Numbered from the stretch's first letter, positions 22,650 through 34,663 are shown. The stretch: 64,000 nucleotides of DNA from Thelephora terrestris (GCA_015956445.1 WIUZ02000025.1:248001-312000); one strand, 5' to 3'. The notes: generated by a model from the letters alone, not told the origin. Numbers and translations are program-made.

Positions 22650-23180
22650 GTGCACAAGAGATGGTACTGCGGGCCTCGAACACTCCACTGCCAGATGCGT
22701 TGTGAGTGGGGATATTTGGCAAGGAACCGGCGTTGCGGCTTTCGTAAACTCACATGGTTACGATCGCTATGCGAATGGCTGGCCCTGAGGCCTCGAGGAC
22801 GTTCCTCAATGTAATCGCTTATCTTTCTCCCCAGTAGTGACATTATGTGAACCACCAACGAAACACATCAAAACCATACTAGCGCTAATCTCCCTAGCGT
22901 GTAACCGTGGTACTGGGAACTCAGTGTCTTGGATCTCTCCAGGGGGTAGTATCGTAATTTTCAGCCGCGTGATACCGGCGCGTTTGAAGATTCGCGGTTC
23001 CTAAAGCGTGAACAAAACAATCGACATCCGGCGACGGGTCTAACCTGGTTTAACCCCGTGTGGACGGCGCCAATCGTGAAGAGTAACGGTTTGGCAGACC
23101 CGCAGAGGGCGTTTAAGTTACGCACTGAAAAGGCCTGAAGCCCTGAACACGTGAGAACCTCACGCATATTGGTGGCTGGA
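22650..23180 (+). repeat. Duplicated segment, copy 2
   Basis: Pairs with 20405-20830. Shared pieces are CTCGAACACTCCACTGCCA, GGGGATATTTGGCAAGG, TTACGATCG and GCGACGGGTCTA, in the same order. Confidence 0.55.
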
Positions 23181-23745
23181 CTGGTGACTTGGGTTCTGCC
23201 CGGCTGTGAGAAGTCTTTGCAGTCGCTCTCGGTGACTCTGTGATTTGAGATCCATATATGAATGGATTTGTAGCGATGAGATGGTAGAACAAGGAGTATA
23301 GGAAATAAACCGGACGAAAGCCCTCTGGCTTCCAGACCGGGGGGACCTGGCCTTCCATATCAGCTGCGTGGGCACGTGGTTCCCACAAAGCTGGCTCGAA
23401 GAACCCTGTCCTTTGGTCTAGCTGGTTTCGAGCCAGCGAGGGTGAAGGAGTTTGCAGATGCAAACTTCTTCACTAGTGAGATGTGGTGGGTGGGGAAAAC
23501 AAAACGGAAGACGGCGAAGGAGAGGAACGGAGAGCAATAGAGAGCAATGAGATGGTGTTCTTGGAAGAGAGACGTGCCGGATCACATTCTGCGGCGCAAA
23601 ACTCCCTCCGCCGAGACTGCCAATCAAATGACGAGGTGATGGTAATGTCGGAAAAAGCCGCGAGGCTCAATTGTCGATGAGAAGTCAACATGCAATTACA
23701 CACTGTTGCCCCCCGTCGAACCATATGCACGCACAGGGAGCTCTC

Positions 23746-23754
23746 TATATATAG
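23746..23754 (+). promoter_or_regulatory. TATA box
   Basis: TATATATAG lies about 105 bases before the ATG at 23859 and is followed by a pyrimidine-rich stretch (CTCCTCTCTTCCCTCCGC). Confidence 0.5.
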
Positions 23755-23858
23755 GGCGTGATACTCGCTCAGGCAGTTGGTTGCGGGCGAGCCTCCACTT
23801 GCCCCGGAGCAACTCCTCTCTTCCCTCCGCTTATCATCGCAAACAGGAGAGTTGCTGC

Positions 23859-24155
23859 ATGGCTTCTGGTGCTGGTACCACCATAAAGGGTGAGATCAAG
23901 GAGGTGGATGTGAAGAACCCATTCTTCCATGAAACAACCGAACCGGTGTGGCAGATCTCGGACAACCACCAGCAGAATCTCTCTTTCACCGACATCATGA
24001 AAACAGTTTTTTCACGAAGTGCCAAACTGTCCAAAGTGATTGAAAAAGAGCGCGAATGGGGCAAAACGAGGCAAAAGGCCATCGATTGCCGAAAAGCCCA
24101 TTTGGGATTTGGACTCTACACTAACCTGACGTTGGACGTCAAATATTGGAGCTGA
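23859..24155 (+). CDS. Hypothetical 98-residue protein
   Basis: A single open frame begins MASGAGTTIKGEIKEVDV and ends LTLDVKYWS. It has a good TATA box and a C-rich leader upstream. It is charged, with no signal peptide or membrane segment, and includes a helical basic stretch (SKVIEKEREWGKTRQKAI). I recognise no family. The start was chosen as the first ATG after the leader; the frame is also open upstream. A single-exon gene is plausible, but a longer spliced gene cannot be excluded. Confidence 0.45.
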   Translation: MASGAGTTIKGEIKEVDVKNPFFHETTEPVWQISDNHQQNLSFTDIMKTVFSRSAKLSKVIEKEREWGKTRQKAIDCRKAHLGFGLYTNLTLDVKYWS

Positions 24156-24877
24156 GGTCCGTGCGTGAGGAAATCTTTGAACATGGACACGCGTGTGTGG
24201 AGTTCTCTTGCTGCCTCTGTTCTACACCTCGTGCCCACGGCTGCCACCCTTCCACCATTTACACATCTTTGACCTCACCTGCGGATCAAGTCACGGATGC
24301 TCTTCAACATTGCATGCTGAGGTGTGCGTCTTCTCCGTTCGCCAGGTGCTCCACATTGGAGTTTCATAGGAATACCCTCATGTTTCTCCCTCAATGAGGC
24401 TTCCGAGCACGATCACAAGAGATGGAAGATCATTTGCACCCTGAAACACAAGATGATTCTACCCTGCTGCAATACCTGCACCCTTCTACAAGTATCCCCA
24501 CTTTCTGAACTGTGCCCTCCCCACCTTTAACTTTGACAGCCTGACATGTGCTGTTTAAGGCAAATTAAACTTCGTTCCAATGAAGCTGAGTCTTCGAGAA
24601 GCTTTCCCGTCGGTGCGTCATCGCAATCCGGCCACATAGCACAAGCTGACTCTGTGGCTCTCCCAGGTCCCCTTGCACCCCTCATCGAAGCTCTGCAGTC
24701 CCCCGGCTTCAACATGTGGATCCGGTTCCCCCAGCACCGCCGCACGGTGACCACAGTGATACACTCTCAACCTCAATTTCTCGCCAAATCGACGCCCGCT
24801 CTGTCATCTGTCGGTAAAGATGATTGCCAGTTCATTTCCGTTTTTGGTCCTATTCATACATTCCTTTCTGCCAGGCC
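24156..24877. other. Intergenic region before the element cluster
   Basis: An open frame at about 24546-24917 (LPGPLAPLIEALQSPGF) runs into the element that starts at 24878 and has no recognisable domain. Nothing else is seen. Confidence 0.35.
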
Positions 24878-26181
24878 TGTCAGGGCCACTCTACCCCAAC
24901 AACTACCAGTGCACTGAGCCGACTCCGCAGAGTACTCACTAGTCCAACTAGCTGTGAGAGAAAGATCACTTCTCTATTCTTCCGGTAGGTTGTCCGAGGT
25001 CACTACAAGTCAGGTCGAAATCCTAAAGAGAAACCCAACCTAAACCGTACTTCGTTCGGTTTAACCAGCAAGGGTTTATCTCTACAACAGGATTGATGAC
25101 TCCACCAGGTGATCGACTGGACGCTTGAGGTATTCTATATGATGAACACTGGGGTTCTATAGTTACAAGGCGCACTTGACGCGCAGAGCGGGAGGGAGAG
25201 CAGATGGGGGATGCCTTGTGTTCAAACAAGAAACTCTGACTTGTCCTTAACTGCAACTGGGCTGAGAAGGGCAGAGGATTTCCTGAGGTAACAAAACTAA
25301 GGTACTACGATACAGCCACAGTTGCTACTTATACTAAAGGAGTGGCCATGACGTCAATACCCTAATATACCCTTATCAAGTCCGAACAAAGGGAGATAAG
25401 GAGTGTGAGAACGCTAAGTAAGGGAAGCGAACAAATATGACGCGTGGGAGGATAAAGGACAAAGGGCCTTACTAGCGTGTGAAGGATTGCATAAAAGATA
25501 ACGAATGTCTGCATGAAACATAGGGGTAAAGATAACACTAGTCCTAAAAGAAAAAGGGGCATGGGGTCATAAGAGTTCATACCTGGGGATCACACCTGAG
25601 GGTCAGGTGAGAATCTTCTTGTATACTTCTTTTAGAGTGGCAAAAGATAGAGGCCATTCATCATCCCTTGTTGTCTGTAGGCGGTAACAGCATCACGGAC
25701 TAGTGGCAACCTCAACGTACGTCCGAACATGAGGAGGTCGGGCCTAGACTCATGGGACATGAGGGATTACAGATTCACCGGTGTTTCACGCTAACGGCTA
25801 CTTCCACATTCGCTTGGCTAACCAAAAGGAGTCTAAGGCACTCCTTCCGAATAACGGTGATTCCTTCCTCCGGTTAGGAGACTGTGATGTGACTGTCCAC
25901 GTGTGTGATCAGGTTCCAGGGTTGGTCGTTATTGTGATGTCATAAATGAGTCATCAGGGTCGTAAAGGGGTTCATAAAGGGGTCGTCAAGGTCATGAGAC
26001 CCATTTTTAGTGCGCGCGTGTTCTAGGTGTTCCGGAACAAAGTTCTTCCAAGGCCATCCCGCGGGCCGAGGTGTCAGCTTGATGTAGTAAGCCAACGATG
26101 ATGGTACAGGGGCGGAAGTTGATGTGACCCAGACCAATGAGGTTTGTCGAGGTAGGTCACGTGAAGGATCACCGATCTAGG

Positions 26182-26188
26182 CTATAAG
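26182..26188 (+). promoter_or_regulatory. TATA box of type-2 element gene
   Basis: CTATAAG lies about 70 bases before the ATG at 26255. Confidence 0.5.
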
Positions 26189-26254
26189 AAGGACATCTTC
26201 TTGGAGCCATCCTTGATCAGCAACACCAGCAACTTCCCCATCATCTTACCAAAA

Positions 26255-28540
26255 ATGTCCTTCCCAAACAACCATACCTACAAGGTTGCCAACGGCATCT
26301 CCACCATCTCCCGCATCGACCGCCATGCCGCCAACCGCAAGACCTACGCCAATGAGGCGGGGGTTCCCTATACCACAGATGAACAGGTATGGGGTAGAGC
26401 TAGAACTTGTTGTGTTCGTTCTAACTCTTTCCCTAGGTAGAGGTCGTACGTTCTTTGGCAGAACGCCGGACTAACGTCTTCTAGATCTTGGAGGTCGTCA
26501 AGAAAGTGGATGCCGAACGTCTCAGGGAGACGATCCCTCATTTGATGAGGTTAACCTGGGACGATGAGCTCTGGGTCTGGTCCATGATCGCCGAGAAGGT
26601 GATCTTCCAGATGAGGGGTAGGTTCAGGGAATTGGAGCATCCGATCAAGAAGGAACTCTGGTACACCCTTCAGCGGGGAATCTATGATCAGGACCTATTG
26701 GAGCACGGGGCAACCGTTCCTCGGGCCGTCCGCCATGCCACTGCCGCCACTTCGTTATTGTGGTCACTCGTTCGGGAGGGGGAAAGCCGGGTAGGTTTTC
26801 CGTTTGGATATTCGAGTATGACTCTCGACTAACCAAACTGCCTAGGTTGAACGATTGGAGCGCGAGGTGAAGGAGGCGAAGGCAGACGTTCTTCGTCTGT
26901 CGGCGGAGGGTCTCTTGATGAAGGAGACCATGGCCGCCTTCCAGCAGGGGACAAACGAGGCGTTGGCGGTGATGGTGGCTAACCATCAGGAGTTAGTTGC
27001 CGGGTTGAAGGTCAGGGATGCCAACATTAGGAAGGCCTTGGATACGAGGGTCGATCACCTGGATAGGCACTCGCAGAAGATCGGGGATGAGAGCAGCAAG
27101 GTATGCGGCTTTCATCATTTTCTTCATGAATGATAAAGGCTGACATTCCCTAGATCGAGGAACTCGAGGATCTGGTGTCCGTGTTGACGGCGCGGGTCGA
27201 GTCCTTGCAGGACAAGACCTGCAATTGCAAAGAAGGTCCTGTATTGGTTGGGCAGGGTACGGCCGATGTTCCGTTCGAGTTGGAGTACACCAACGAGGTG
27301 GTACTCCCATCGCCTAACCCGTCGTCCTACGCCACGCCTCCGATCGAGAACACGGTTCCCGTCCTGACTCTGGCTCCGGCTTCCACTTTGGCCGAGTCCG
27401 ACAAGGAAAACTGTTGGTGCTGCCCACTGCAGCCGATCAGTCAGCTGGTGAAGATCGAGGATGAGGTCATGGTTGTTGATTGGGCCGAAGATACTCCGAG
27501 GGTTGCCGAGGTACGTCTGGTGATAACAGGGCAGCGTTGCAAACACTCTCGACGCCGTGTTGCTCATCATATGGCGCCTTCGGCTAATCCTTACCCGCAT
27601 CCAGTTGAGTCGGATGGTGACCAGTCTGGTCGAGGCGAGGGAGGAGGATTCCAATATCGGGTCAACCGTCCCAACCGACAGGTCGAGTCGGAGGTCCAGC
27701 TTAGGCACCTCACCCGACTCGCAGTACGGGATCCTGGCCAGGCCTCCGATGAGGGAGACGGAGGGTCGCTCTTTGACTACGTCGACAGCACTGCCGAGCA
27801 CTCACCTGGTGATGGAGATGTAGGATCAGGTGTTCCGCACACTGGGGGCAGGGGCACCTGGAATTGGTGATTACATCTTGATTACATGGTGAGTTCATGT
27901 GCACTTTTCAATGATTGTAATTGCTGATTCCAGGTTGATTACATTTCAAATGTTACCTTGACATGTAATCCAACTGTTGCCACCAACTCCATTTGAAATT
28001 TCCTCAAGATGTTCCCAAGCAATGTTTCCTGAATGTGCCCAGTGGGTACATTGTGAAAACATCTCATGTTTTTGAGCGCATTTAGATTACATCTCAGACA
28101 ATTGAAGAACATGTTGACTACATTGCAGTATCATTTTTGCTGACAGGTCAAAAGCATCCCAGAAACATTTGTTGAGAACATTTCAAATGGAATTGGTGGA
28201 CATTGGTTGGATCACATGTCAAGGTAACATTTGAAATGTAATCAACCTGGAATCGGTGATTACAATCATTGAAAAGTGCACATGAACTCACCATGTGATC
28301 AAGATGTAATCACTGATTCCAGGTGCCCCTGCCCCCAGTGGCAGTTTGGTGACATCTGGGAGGCTGATCGGTCCGTACGATGGCACCTCTTCCTATCGGC
28401 TTGAACTAGATGTTCAGTTGAGCGCGGAAGATGGGGACGCCATGTTTGGAGAGATCCTTGCGCGGAGGGGCCAGTTCTTCGATCTCCGGGATGGACAGCT
28501 GATGACCTTGAGGCCTGCCGTAGATCGAGTTGACTTTTGA
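26255..28540 (+). CDS. Coiled-coil protein gene carried by type-2 element
   Basis: Exons are 26255-26386, 26485-26790, 26846-27100 and 27154 onward, with phase-0 GT-AG introns (132, 306 and 255 bp exons). A fold-back element at 27840-28340 interrupts the last exon, and related sequence follows to a stop at 28540. The N-terminus is basic. Next comes a Trp-rich helical region (LTWDDELWVWSMIAEK), then a coiled coil (VERLEREVKEAKADVLRLSAE, then about 80 residues of heptads), a Cys pair (KTCNCKEG), a Pro/Ser-rich acidic part and a C-terminal LRDGQLMTLRP motif. A helical domain plus coiled coil could be capsid-like, but spliceosomal introns argue against a plain gag. No family is recognised. Related copies lie at 30657-31537 and 36643-38339. 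Confidence 0.55.
27840..28340. mobile_element. CACTG-ended fold-back element, 501 bp
   Basis: The ends are CACTGGGGGCAGGGGCACC and its inverted copy; the halves are long inverted repeats. It is flanked by the direct 3-bp duplication GCA (27837-27839 / 28341-28343). The type-2 copy at about 31325-31350 lacks it. CACT-type ends with a 3-bp duplication fit the CACTA/CMC superfamily (known; Plavaka-like in fungi is inference). It is non-autonomous. Confidence 0.75.
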
Positions 28541-28724
28541 TGGGACGTTGATAGCACCGTATATAGCCATGTTGTTACGATTCGCTGGGAATGGTATGCG
28601 TGTTTGTGTGTTTTGAATGATTGGAGTGAAGGATAAGGAGTGTGAAGCATTCAAACATAAGGAATGGTAAGAAGAGTTCGAAGGAGCGTGTTATAAAAAG
28701 TTTAAAAATACCATGTTCCTGACA

Positions 28725-30529
28725 CCGACCTCCTCATGTTTGGACGTACGTTGAGGTTGCTACTAGTCCGTGATACTGTTACCGCCTACAGACAATAAGG
28801 GATGATGCATGGTCCCTTATCTCGGAGCCGCTCGAAAATTGCACAAAGCAATGAGAGGTTTCCACCTGACCCTTGGGTGTGATCCCCAGGTACGAACTTT
28901 CATGACCCCATGCCCCTTTTTCTTTTAGGACTAGTGTTATCTTTACCCCTATGTCATGCGGGCATTCATTATCTTTTATGCAATCCTTCACACGCTAGTA
29001 AGGCCCTTTGTCCTTTATCCTCCCACGCGTCATACTTGTTCGCTTCCCTTACTTACACTGGGGACAAGCCCCCACTTACTGACCAGGTACTTTTTGAATA
29101 CATTGTAGTTTCATGTCCAATGTACTAACACTTTGCTGGGCGAGAACAAGGTGAGTTCTTTCAGAATGTACTGAACGATGTAACTACTACTTCCCAGCTC
29201 AGTACATTGTGGAAACATTCAAAAAGGACTAAATCATGTGACCACAATGTCCCTGATCAGTAATCATCCTGTACTTTTTGGTTGTCCCAAAGAAAGTGAT
29301 CAACAAGTACCTGCACTGCACATTGTGGTTTCAATCAAAATTTACTGGGTCATGTGACTACAAAGTACCAAACTGGTGAATGCTGAGTACTTCTGGAATG
29401 TCCTGAGCACATGTGTCCAAATTTTACCCGAGTGGCTCAAAGAAAAGGTGATCACAAAGTACTGAGACTGAGTAAATCCTGAACACTTTTTGAAAGAAAC
29501 CGAAATGTACTGAATCGTCGCTCAGTACTTTTTAAACAATTCAGTATATTTTGGTTTCTTTCAAAAAGTGTTCAGGATTTACTCAGTCTCAGTACTTTGT
29601 GATCACCTTTTCTTTGAGCCACTCGGGTAAAATTTGGACACATGTGCTCAGGACATTCCAGAAGTACTCAGCATTCACCAGTTTGGTACTTTGTAGTCAC
29701 ATGACCCAGTAAATTTTGATTGAAACCACAATGTGCAGTGCAGGTACTTGTTGATCACTTTCTTTGGGACAACCAAAAAGTACAGGATGATTACTGATCA
29801 GGGACATTGTGGTCACATGATTTAGTCCTTTTTGAATGTTTCCACAATGTACTGAGCTGGGAAGTAGTAGTTACATCGTTCAGTACATTCTGAAAGAACT
29901 CACCTTGTTCTCGCCCAGCAAAGTGTTAGTACATTGGACATGAAACTACAATGTATTCAAAAAGTACCTGGTCAGTAAGTGGGGGCTTGTCCCCAGTGTT
30001 AGCGTTCTCACACTCCTTATCTCCCTTTGTTCTGTATTGATAAGGGTATATTAGGGTTACTGACGTCATGGCCACTCCTTTAGTATAAGTAGCAACTGTG
30101 GCTGTATCGTAGTACCTTAGTTTTGTTACCTCAGGAAATCCTCTGCCCTTCTCAGCCCAGTTGCAGTTAAGGACAAGTCAGAGTTTCTTGTTTGAACACA
30201 AGGCATCCCCCATCTGCTCTCCCTCCCGCTCTGCGCCTCATAACTATCAAACCCCAGCGTTCACAGCATAGAATACCTTGAGCGTCCAGTCAATCACCTG
30301 GTGGAGTCATCAATCCTGTTGTAGGGATAAACCCTTGCTTGTTAAACCGAACGAAGTACGGTTTAGGTTGGGTTTCTCTTTAGGATTTCGACCTGACTTG
30401 TAGTGACCTCGGACAACCTACCGGAAGAATAGAGACGTGATCGTTCTCTCACAAGCTAGTTGGACTAGTGAGTACTCTGCGGAGTCGGCTCAGTGCACTG
30501 GTAGTTGTTGGGGTAGAGTGGCCCTGACA
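28725..30529 (-). mobile_element. Inverted 5' part of a type-2 element
   Basis: Read on the minus strand from 30529 it begins TGTCAGGGCCACTCTACC and matches 24878-25740 closely, except for the 943-bp fold-back insert at 29056-29998. It faces copy a head to head and lacks the coiled-coil gene, so it is a truncated, inverted copy. Confidence 0.65.
29056..29998. mobile_element. CACTG-ended fold-back element, 943 bp
   Basis: A nearly perfect palindrome with arms of about 470 bp around 29528. It begins CACTGGGGACAAGCCCCCAC and ends with the inverse. It is flanked by the duplication TTA (29053-29055 / 29999-30001). The uninterrupted site survives inverted near 25405-25425 (CTTACTTAGCGTTCTC on that strand), showing exactly one TTA. 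No coding capacity. Confidence 0.85.
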
Positions 30530-31724
30530 CAAGGGTGCCTTGGATTCAAGGGACGATCACTTGGATGGGCACTCAAAGAAGATTGGGGCTGAGAGTGTTA
30601 AGGTCGGCTTTCAGCCTTTGCAGTTTGTGCAATAACTGAAAGCCATTCTTCTAGATCGAGGAACTCGAGGACCTGGTGTCCGTGTTGACGGCGCGGGTCG
30701 AATCCCTTCAGGATAAGACTTGCAACTGCAAGGAAGGTCCGGTGTTGATTGGACAGGGTACAGCCGACATTCCATTCGAGTTGGAGTATGCCGACGAGGT
30801 GGTACTCCCATCGCCTAATCTCTCGTCCTACGCCACGCCTCCCATCGAGAACAAGGCTCCCATCCCTACTCCGGCTCCGGCTTCCACTCTGGCCGAGTCC
30901 GACAAGGAGAACTGTAGGCGCTGTCTGCTGCAGCTGATCAGTCAGTTGGTGAAGATTGAGGATGAGGTCATGGTCGTTGACTGCGCCGAAGAAGCTCCAC
31001 AGGTTGCCGAGGTACGTCCAGTGACTTCAGGGCAGCGTTGTAAACGCCCTCGACGCCGTGTTGCTCATTGCATGGCACCTTCGGCTTACCCTTACCCACG
31101 TCCAGCTGAGTTGGATGGTGACGAGTCTGGTTGAGGTGCAGGAAGACCCTTCCGATACCGGGTCAACCGTCCCAACCGACAGGTCGAGTCGGAGGTCCAG
31201 CTTAGGCACCTCACCCAACTTGCAGTACAGGATCCTGCCCAGGCCTCTGATGAGGGAGACAGAGGGTCGCTCTTCGACTACGTCGACAGTGCTGCCGAAC
31301 AGTCACCCGGTGATGGAGATGTGGGACCAGGTGTTCCGAAGTTCAGTGATATCTGGGTGGCTGGTGGGACCCTACAAAGGCATCTCTTCGTATCGACTTG
31401 AACTAGACATTCAGTTGAGCGCAGAGGATGGGGACGCCATGTTTGGAGAGATCCTTGTGAGGAGGGGCCAGTTCTTCGATCTCCGGGATGGACAGCTGAT
31501 GACCTTGAGGCCTGCCGTAGATAGAGTCGACTTTTGAAGGACGTTGTATAAGCATAGTATAGCCATGTTGTTCCGGTTCGCGGTGAATGGATTGTGCGTT
31601 GTGTGTGTTTTGAATGATGGAGTGAAGGATAAGGAGTGTGAAGCATTCAAACAATAAGAAATGGTAAGAAGAGTTCGAAGAAAGAGCGTGTTATAAAAAG
31701 TTTAAAAATACCATGTTCCTGACA
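30530..31724 (+). mobile_element. Type-2 element, copy c (3' part only)
   Basis: From about 30536 it matches 27033-28724 of copy a. It contains the 3' half of the coiled-coil gene (IEELEDLVSVLTARVESLQDK from 30657 through LRDGQLMTLRP, stop at 31537) and ends CATGTTCCTGACA. The 5' half is missing. It has no fold-back insert, so it shows the uninterrupted site. It is a truncated fossil. Confidence 0.65.
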
Positions 31725-32733
31725 AATACAAGGGATTGAGTGATAGCTGTGCACACGCATTTCCAAGTACTGTTTCCTCGGTGGAGGTTGCCGTTGGGCC
31801 CAGATTTGTCCGGACTCACAACTGATCTAGGTAGATACCAATCGGGGGCCAAATCTGTTCAGGCTGTAGGACCAGCATCAATGACTCAGAAACACATGTG
31901 CAAACGAGGTCTGCGAGGTGGAAGGAGTAGGGGGTGTACAGTGTAACTTTGAGGGTTGCCCTGCATACTCAAAGTCTGATACCTGGAAGGCGTGTTTGAC
32001 GTTTCTGGACACCAAATTCAACGCAAGTAATGGTCCGTTCACATTCACCCAATTTGCCCTACAAGACCAAAAGTAAACGAAGCGGAGTGTGAGCCACCAA
32101 TATCATCGGATGGGCAACAAAATGCACCTTTCTGAACCACTTTCTAAAGAGCCTCGTTGATATTGGTAGCACAGGATCAGCAGCTGAGTGGCTGTTGCGG
32201 TTAGGATGAGAGAGAGATTCATATGACACAATTATTGAGCGTCATCTTGGTAGCATCTGTATGGATCTGGCTGGTAAATTGTAAGTGTGTGTGTCTGTGA
32301 GCTGAGACAGTAATAAAATGAAGGAATGAACGCAATGAGGAACGAGGCGTACAGACTTATTCTCAGTTACCGGCAGCAGCGGATGGGGGAGCGGTGGGAG
32401 TTGGTGGGAGTGATGGCGGAATTTGGACTTGGGGAGTTCTGGGTGAATTGTGACTGTGACGTCTCACACGTGTTCCCTCTGGGCTCTCGTTGCTCACTCA
32501 CGCCCTTTACTCTCGTTGAACGGAACTCATCTGCGCTGCAACATTGAGGCTCCTTGTTGCGTCTATGAGACTTATGGTCAGTTTCTCGTTGTATGCGGGC
32601 CAACCGACACCTTTGTTATGTTTACTATTTACCTTTGCTTCACTTAAATTTACCAGCGGCGCATGGTTCATGATACTGTAACAAGGCATGGAGAAAACCC
32701 TGGGTACTTGATTCTAGACTCCACAAGGGCATA
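31725..32733. other. Intergenic region
   Basis: No gene or repeat is recognised. GTGTGTGTCTGTGAG near 32287 is a short low-complexity run. Confidence 0.35.
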
Positions 32734-33003
32734 ATGACAGCGCCTCTCCTCCCATCCCCAAACCTATCTCTTCCTGAAGGCCGATCGTCAACCAGCGAGG
32801 ATGCGGCTCTCTTGGAGGCTGTTAACAAGCACAGGAAACGCTGGTACGAAGTTGGGAAAGATCTTCCTTGTCGGACGGACAGTCAATGTGCCAAATGGTA
32901 CAAGGAAGCTGTGGATCCTTCCCTTCGTAAGTTACTTGAATTGTGCCTGGCGCGGATGGATGCTGACTGCGAACATTGCCCAGGCCGAGACCCGTGGTTG
33001 TGA
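32734..33003 (+). pseudogene. Truncated Myb/SANT DNA-binding gene
   Basis: The frame encodes TSEDAALLEAVNKHRKRWYEVGKDLPCRTDSQCAKWYKEAVDPSLR, a clear Myb/SANT repeat with its spaced Trp and the KxLPxRTDSQCxxxW region. A donor (GTAAGT) follows DPSL and an acceptor (GCCCAG) precedes codons for RRDPWL and a stop, where relatives go on with a second repeat (PWTPEED). The gene thus ends after one repeat, and I see no further Myb sequence. It could be a decayed copy of a multi-repeat transcription factor, or a short single-Myb gene. Confidence 0.55.
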
Positions 33004-33847
33004 TCAACATTGGGAAGACTTCCAGCAGCCCAGAAACAAATGGCACATGATCTCGTCTACTCTTAAAGGCAGACCTGGTTTGCAGGTCTTTTGGTTATTT
33101 GTTGTGATGTGGAAGGCTTCCCACCGCTCGTTTCTTCGCCGCTAGCAGTGCGTTGTTGTAACAGGTTACAGAGCTTGCAACATCTCCGCACGACCCCCGC
33201 CAGGAAAGAGCGAGAAGTGACGCCATCCGAAAGAGGATCCGGGAGCCCCTTAAATTCATTGCTTCTTTGGCATCTTGACCGTGCCTAACCCTTTCACCCC
33301 ATTTTATCGCTTTTTAGCTCCCTACCTTGCCATCTTGGCACCCTTCGACTCCTCCATTAGAACCCATACCCTCAAGCCGTGTGATGATGGTTGAGACTCT
33401 ACCACGCATGTCACGTTCATCGGCCCCTGTTGAAGGATCGCTTGTTCGACCGCCATGTGCGAAGCTATATCTAGCACTCCCAGTGGAGGGTGTTTCTCCA
33501 TTCCTGTGCTACTTATTGGGGTCCTCAGTGAGCACGCTCGCTTGGAATGGTTGAAAAACATGTATAGATAAGTATAGAGGACATGATTTTGAGAGAATAT
33601 ATTTGTATTTAGCAGTTGGATGCTCTGCCTGCTTTTTCGTGCTTTCTGATTTGAGAATTGCTCGTAGATTTTGATGGCTGCTTTTCGATACCGTGCTTTT
33701 CCTGCTTTCCCACTGATCAAGCATGAAAAGCATGGAAAGCAATGTGCGGTTTTCCTGATGTAACCACAATCATTTTATTTTATTTCATACACCTCAATAA
33801 ATTATTCGGTCAATTTCTACAGTACATAAATGGAAGGGATACACCGT
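33004..33847. other. Intergenic region
   Basis: No supported gene; A/T-rich towards the right end. Confidence 0.35.
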
Positions 33848-34022
33848 AAGTGGGTGACTATCCACAATTCTAGACATAATTATATCTGTCGTAGAAGGGT
33901 GCCAGTTGCCGAGTTTTGCGGTGTTCCTGACCCTACAGAACGGTCGGGGTCCCATCATCTCCCTTAAAAGGCTCAAAAAATATGTCTAGAACCATGTAGA
34001 GTCGTGTGGATAGTCACCCAGT
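33848..34022. mobile_element. Small inverted-repeat (MITE-like) element
   Basis: About 175 bp bounded by TGGGTGACTATCCACA and its inverse TGTGGATAGTCACCCA. TA dinucleotides just outside both ends would fit a Tc1/mariner-type target, but the exact ends are uncertain. Confidence 0.5.
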
Positions 34023-34030
34023 ATGGTCTC

Positions 34031-34062
34031 AGCACTTAGAAGAAAATTTTCTTCTAAGTGCT
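34031..34062. other. Perfect 32-bp palindrome
   Basis: Two 16-bp halves (AGCACTTAGAAGAAAA and its exact complement) meet with no spacer. Confidence 0.8.
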
Positions 34063-34194
34063 AAGGTCACGTGACCAGCGGGCCCAAAAAATCTCCAAGT
34101 CCAAGTCCAAACAATGTGTCGCCCCAAAGTGTGGATTCCCACGGTTGCTCATTCTTCACATCGGGACAAGAAAATAGAATCTATTGTTTGCTTC

Positions 34195-34561
34195 TCAAAG
34201 GAGGTCACAAATTTGATTAAAAAACATATGTTTAGTGTCTGGAGAATTAACATAGGCTGATAGAAATTTGTTTGCCCCGCAGGCGAAGCGTGAAGGTGGA
34301 GCTACTACGTAGGTAAGACAAATTACTGGGACACCTGCACCTTCCAGGTTGGCTTTACCACTCGTTTTCCCTCGGTGTGTTGATGTGCATGCACCCCCGA
34401 AGAAGATACTGGGTGAGAAGATGACACACACGGACTGGAAGATGCCGGTGGACGAGGTGTGGAATTGGAAATGCAGGTGGGCTTGGGGCGATGGAAAGCA
34501 GGCGCAGGAGGAGGTGGTGCATCGGAGGGCGAGGGTTGGCAAGCAGTCTTGACGCATATCA
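34195..34561 (-). pseudogene. 3' part of a host-type gene split by the type-1 element
   Basis: Read on the minus strand from 34561, the frame ICVKTACQPSPSDAPPPP continues directly from the gene part that stops at 39716. The join is hidden only by the element and the TATCA (TGATA on this strand) target duplication. The tail is rich in Pro/Ser (RPKPTCISNSTPRPPASSSP). Confidence 0.6.
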
Positions 34562-34663
34562 TGTCACGAACATTTGACATGTTGAGGAAAATCACACAGA
34601 TAATCCAAGACATTGGTCTCATTCGCAAGTATAGTAATAATACAGAGAAAACTAAAAAAGAAA

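Larger units (their letters stand above)
20043..23745. other. Gene-poor region with duplicated debris
   Basis: No intact gene is seen. It holds two related segments (about 20405-20830 and 22650-23180) and a monooxygenase remnant, listed separately. The remaining ORFs show no recognisable domain. Confidence 0.45.
24878..28724 (+). mobile_element. Type-2 TGTCA...TGACA element, copy a
   Basis: It begins TGTCAGGGCCACTCTACC and ends CATGTTCCTGACA. It has a left region with a reverse-oriented promoter-like TATAAGTAG, then an intron-bearing gene (26255-28540). A fold-back element sits inside it at 27840-28340. Its first ~860 bp recur inverted at 28725-30529. The flanks (AGGCC / CCGAC) do not form a clean duplication, so the right flank was rearranged. 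The related copy at 35721-38589 has a perfect 5-bp duplication. The ends are LTR/integrase-like, but no gag, pol or paired LTR is visible. Apart from the fold-back insertion it looks nearly whole. Confidence 0.65.

Noticed and set aside
25362-25580. Hydrophobic frame (MPLFLLGLVLSLPLC) in both inverted arms of the type-2 element
   Set aside because: The arms are copies of the same sequence, the two frames diverge at once after the hydrophobic run, and no start context or stop conservation supports a gene.
24878-30529. A single transposon with 0.9-kb terminal inverted repeats
   Set aside because: The element end TGACA falls at 28724, inside the supposed unit, and the outer flanks share no target duplication; two elements in opposite orientation fit better.
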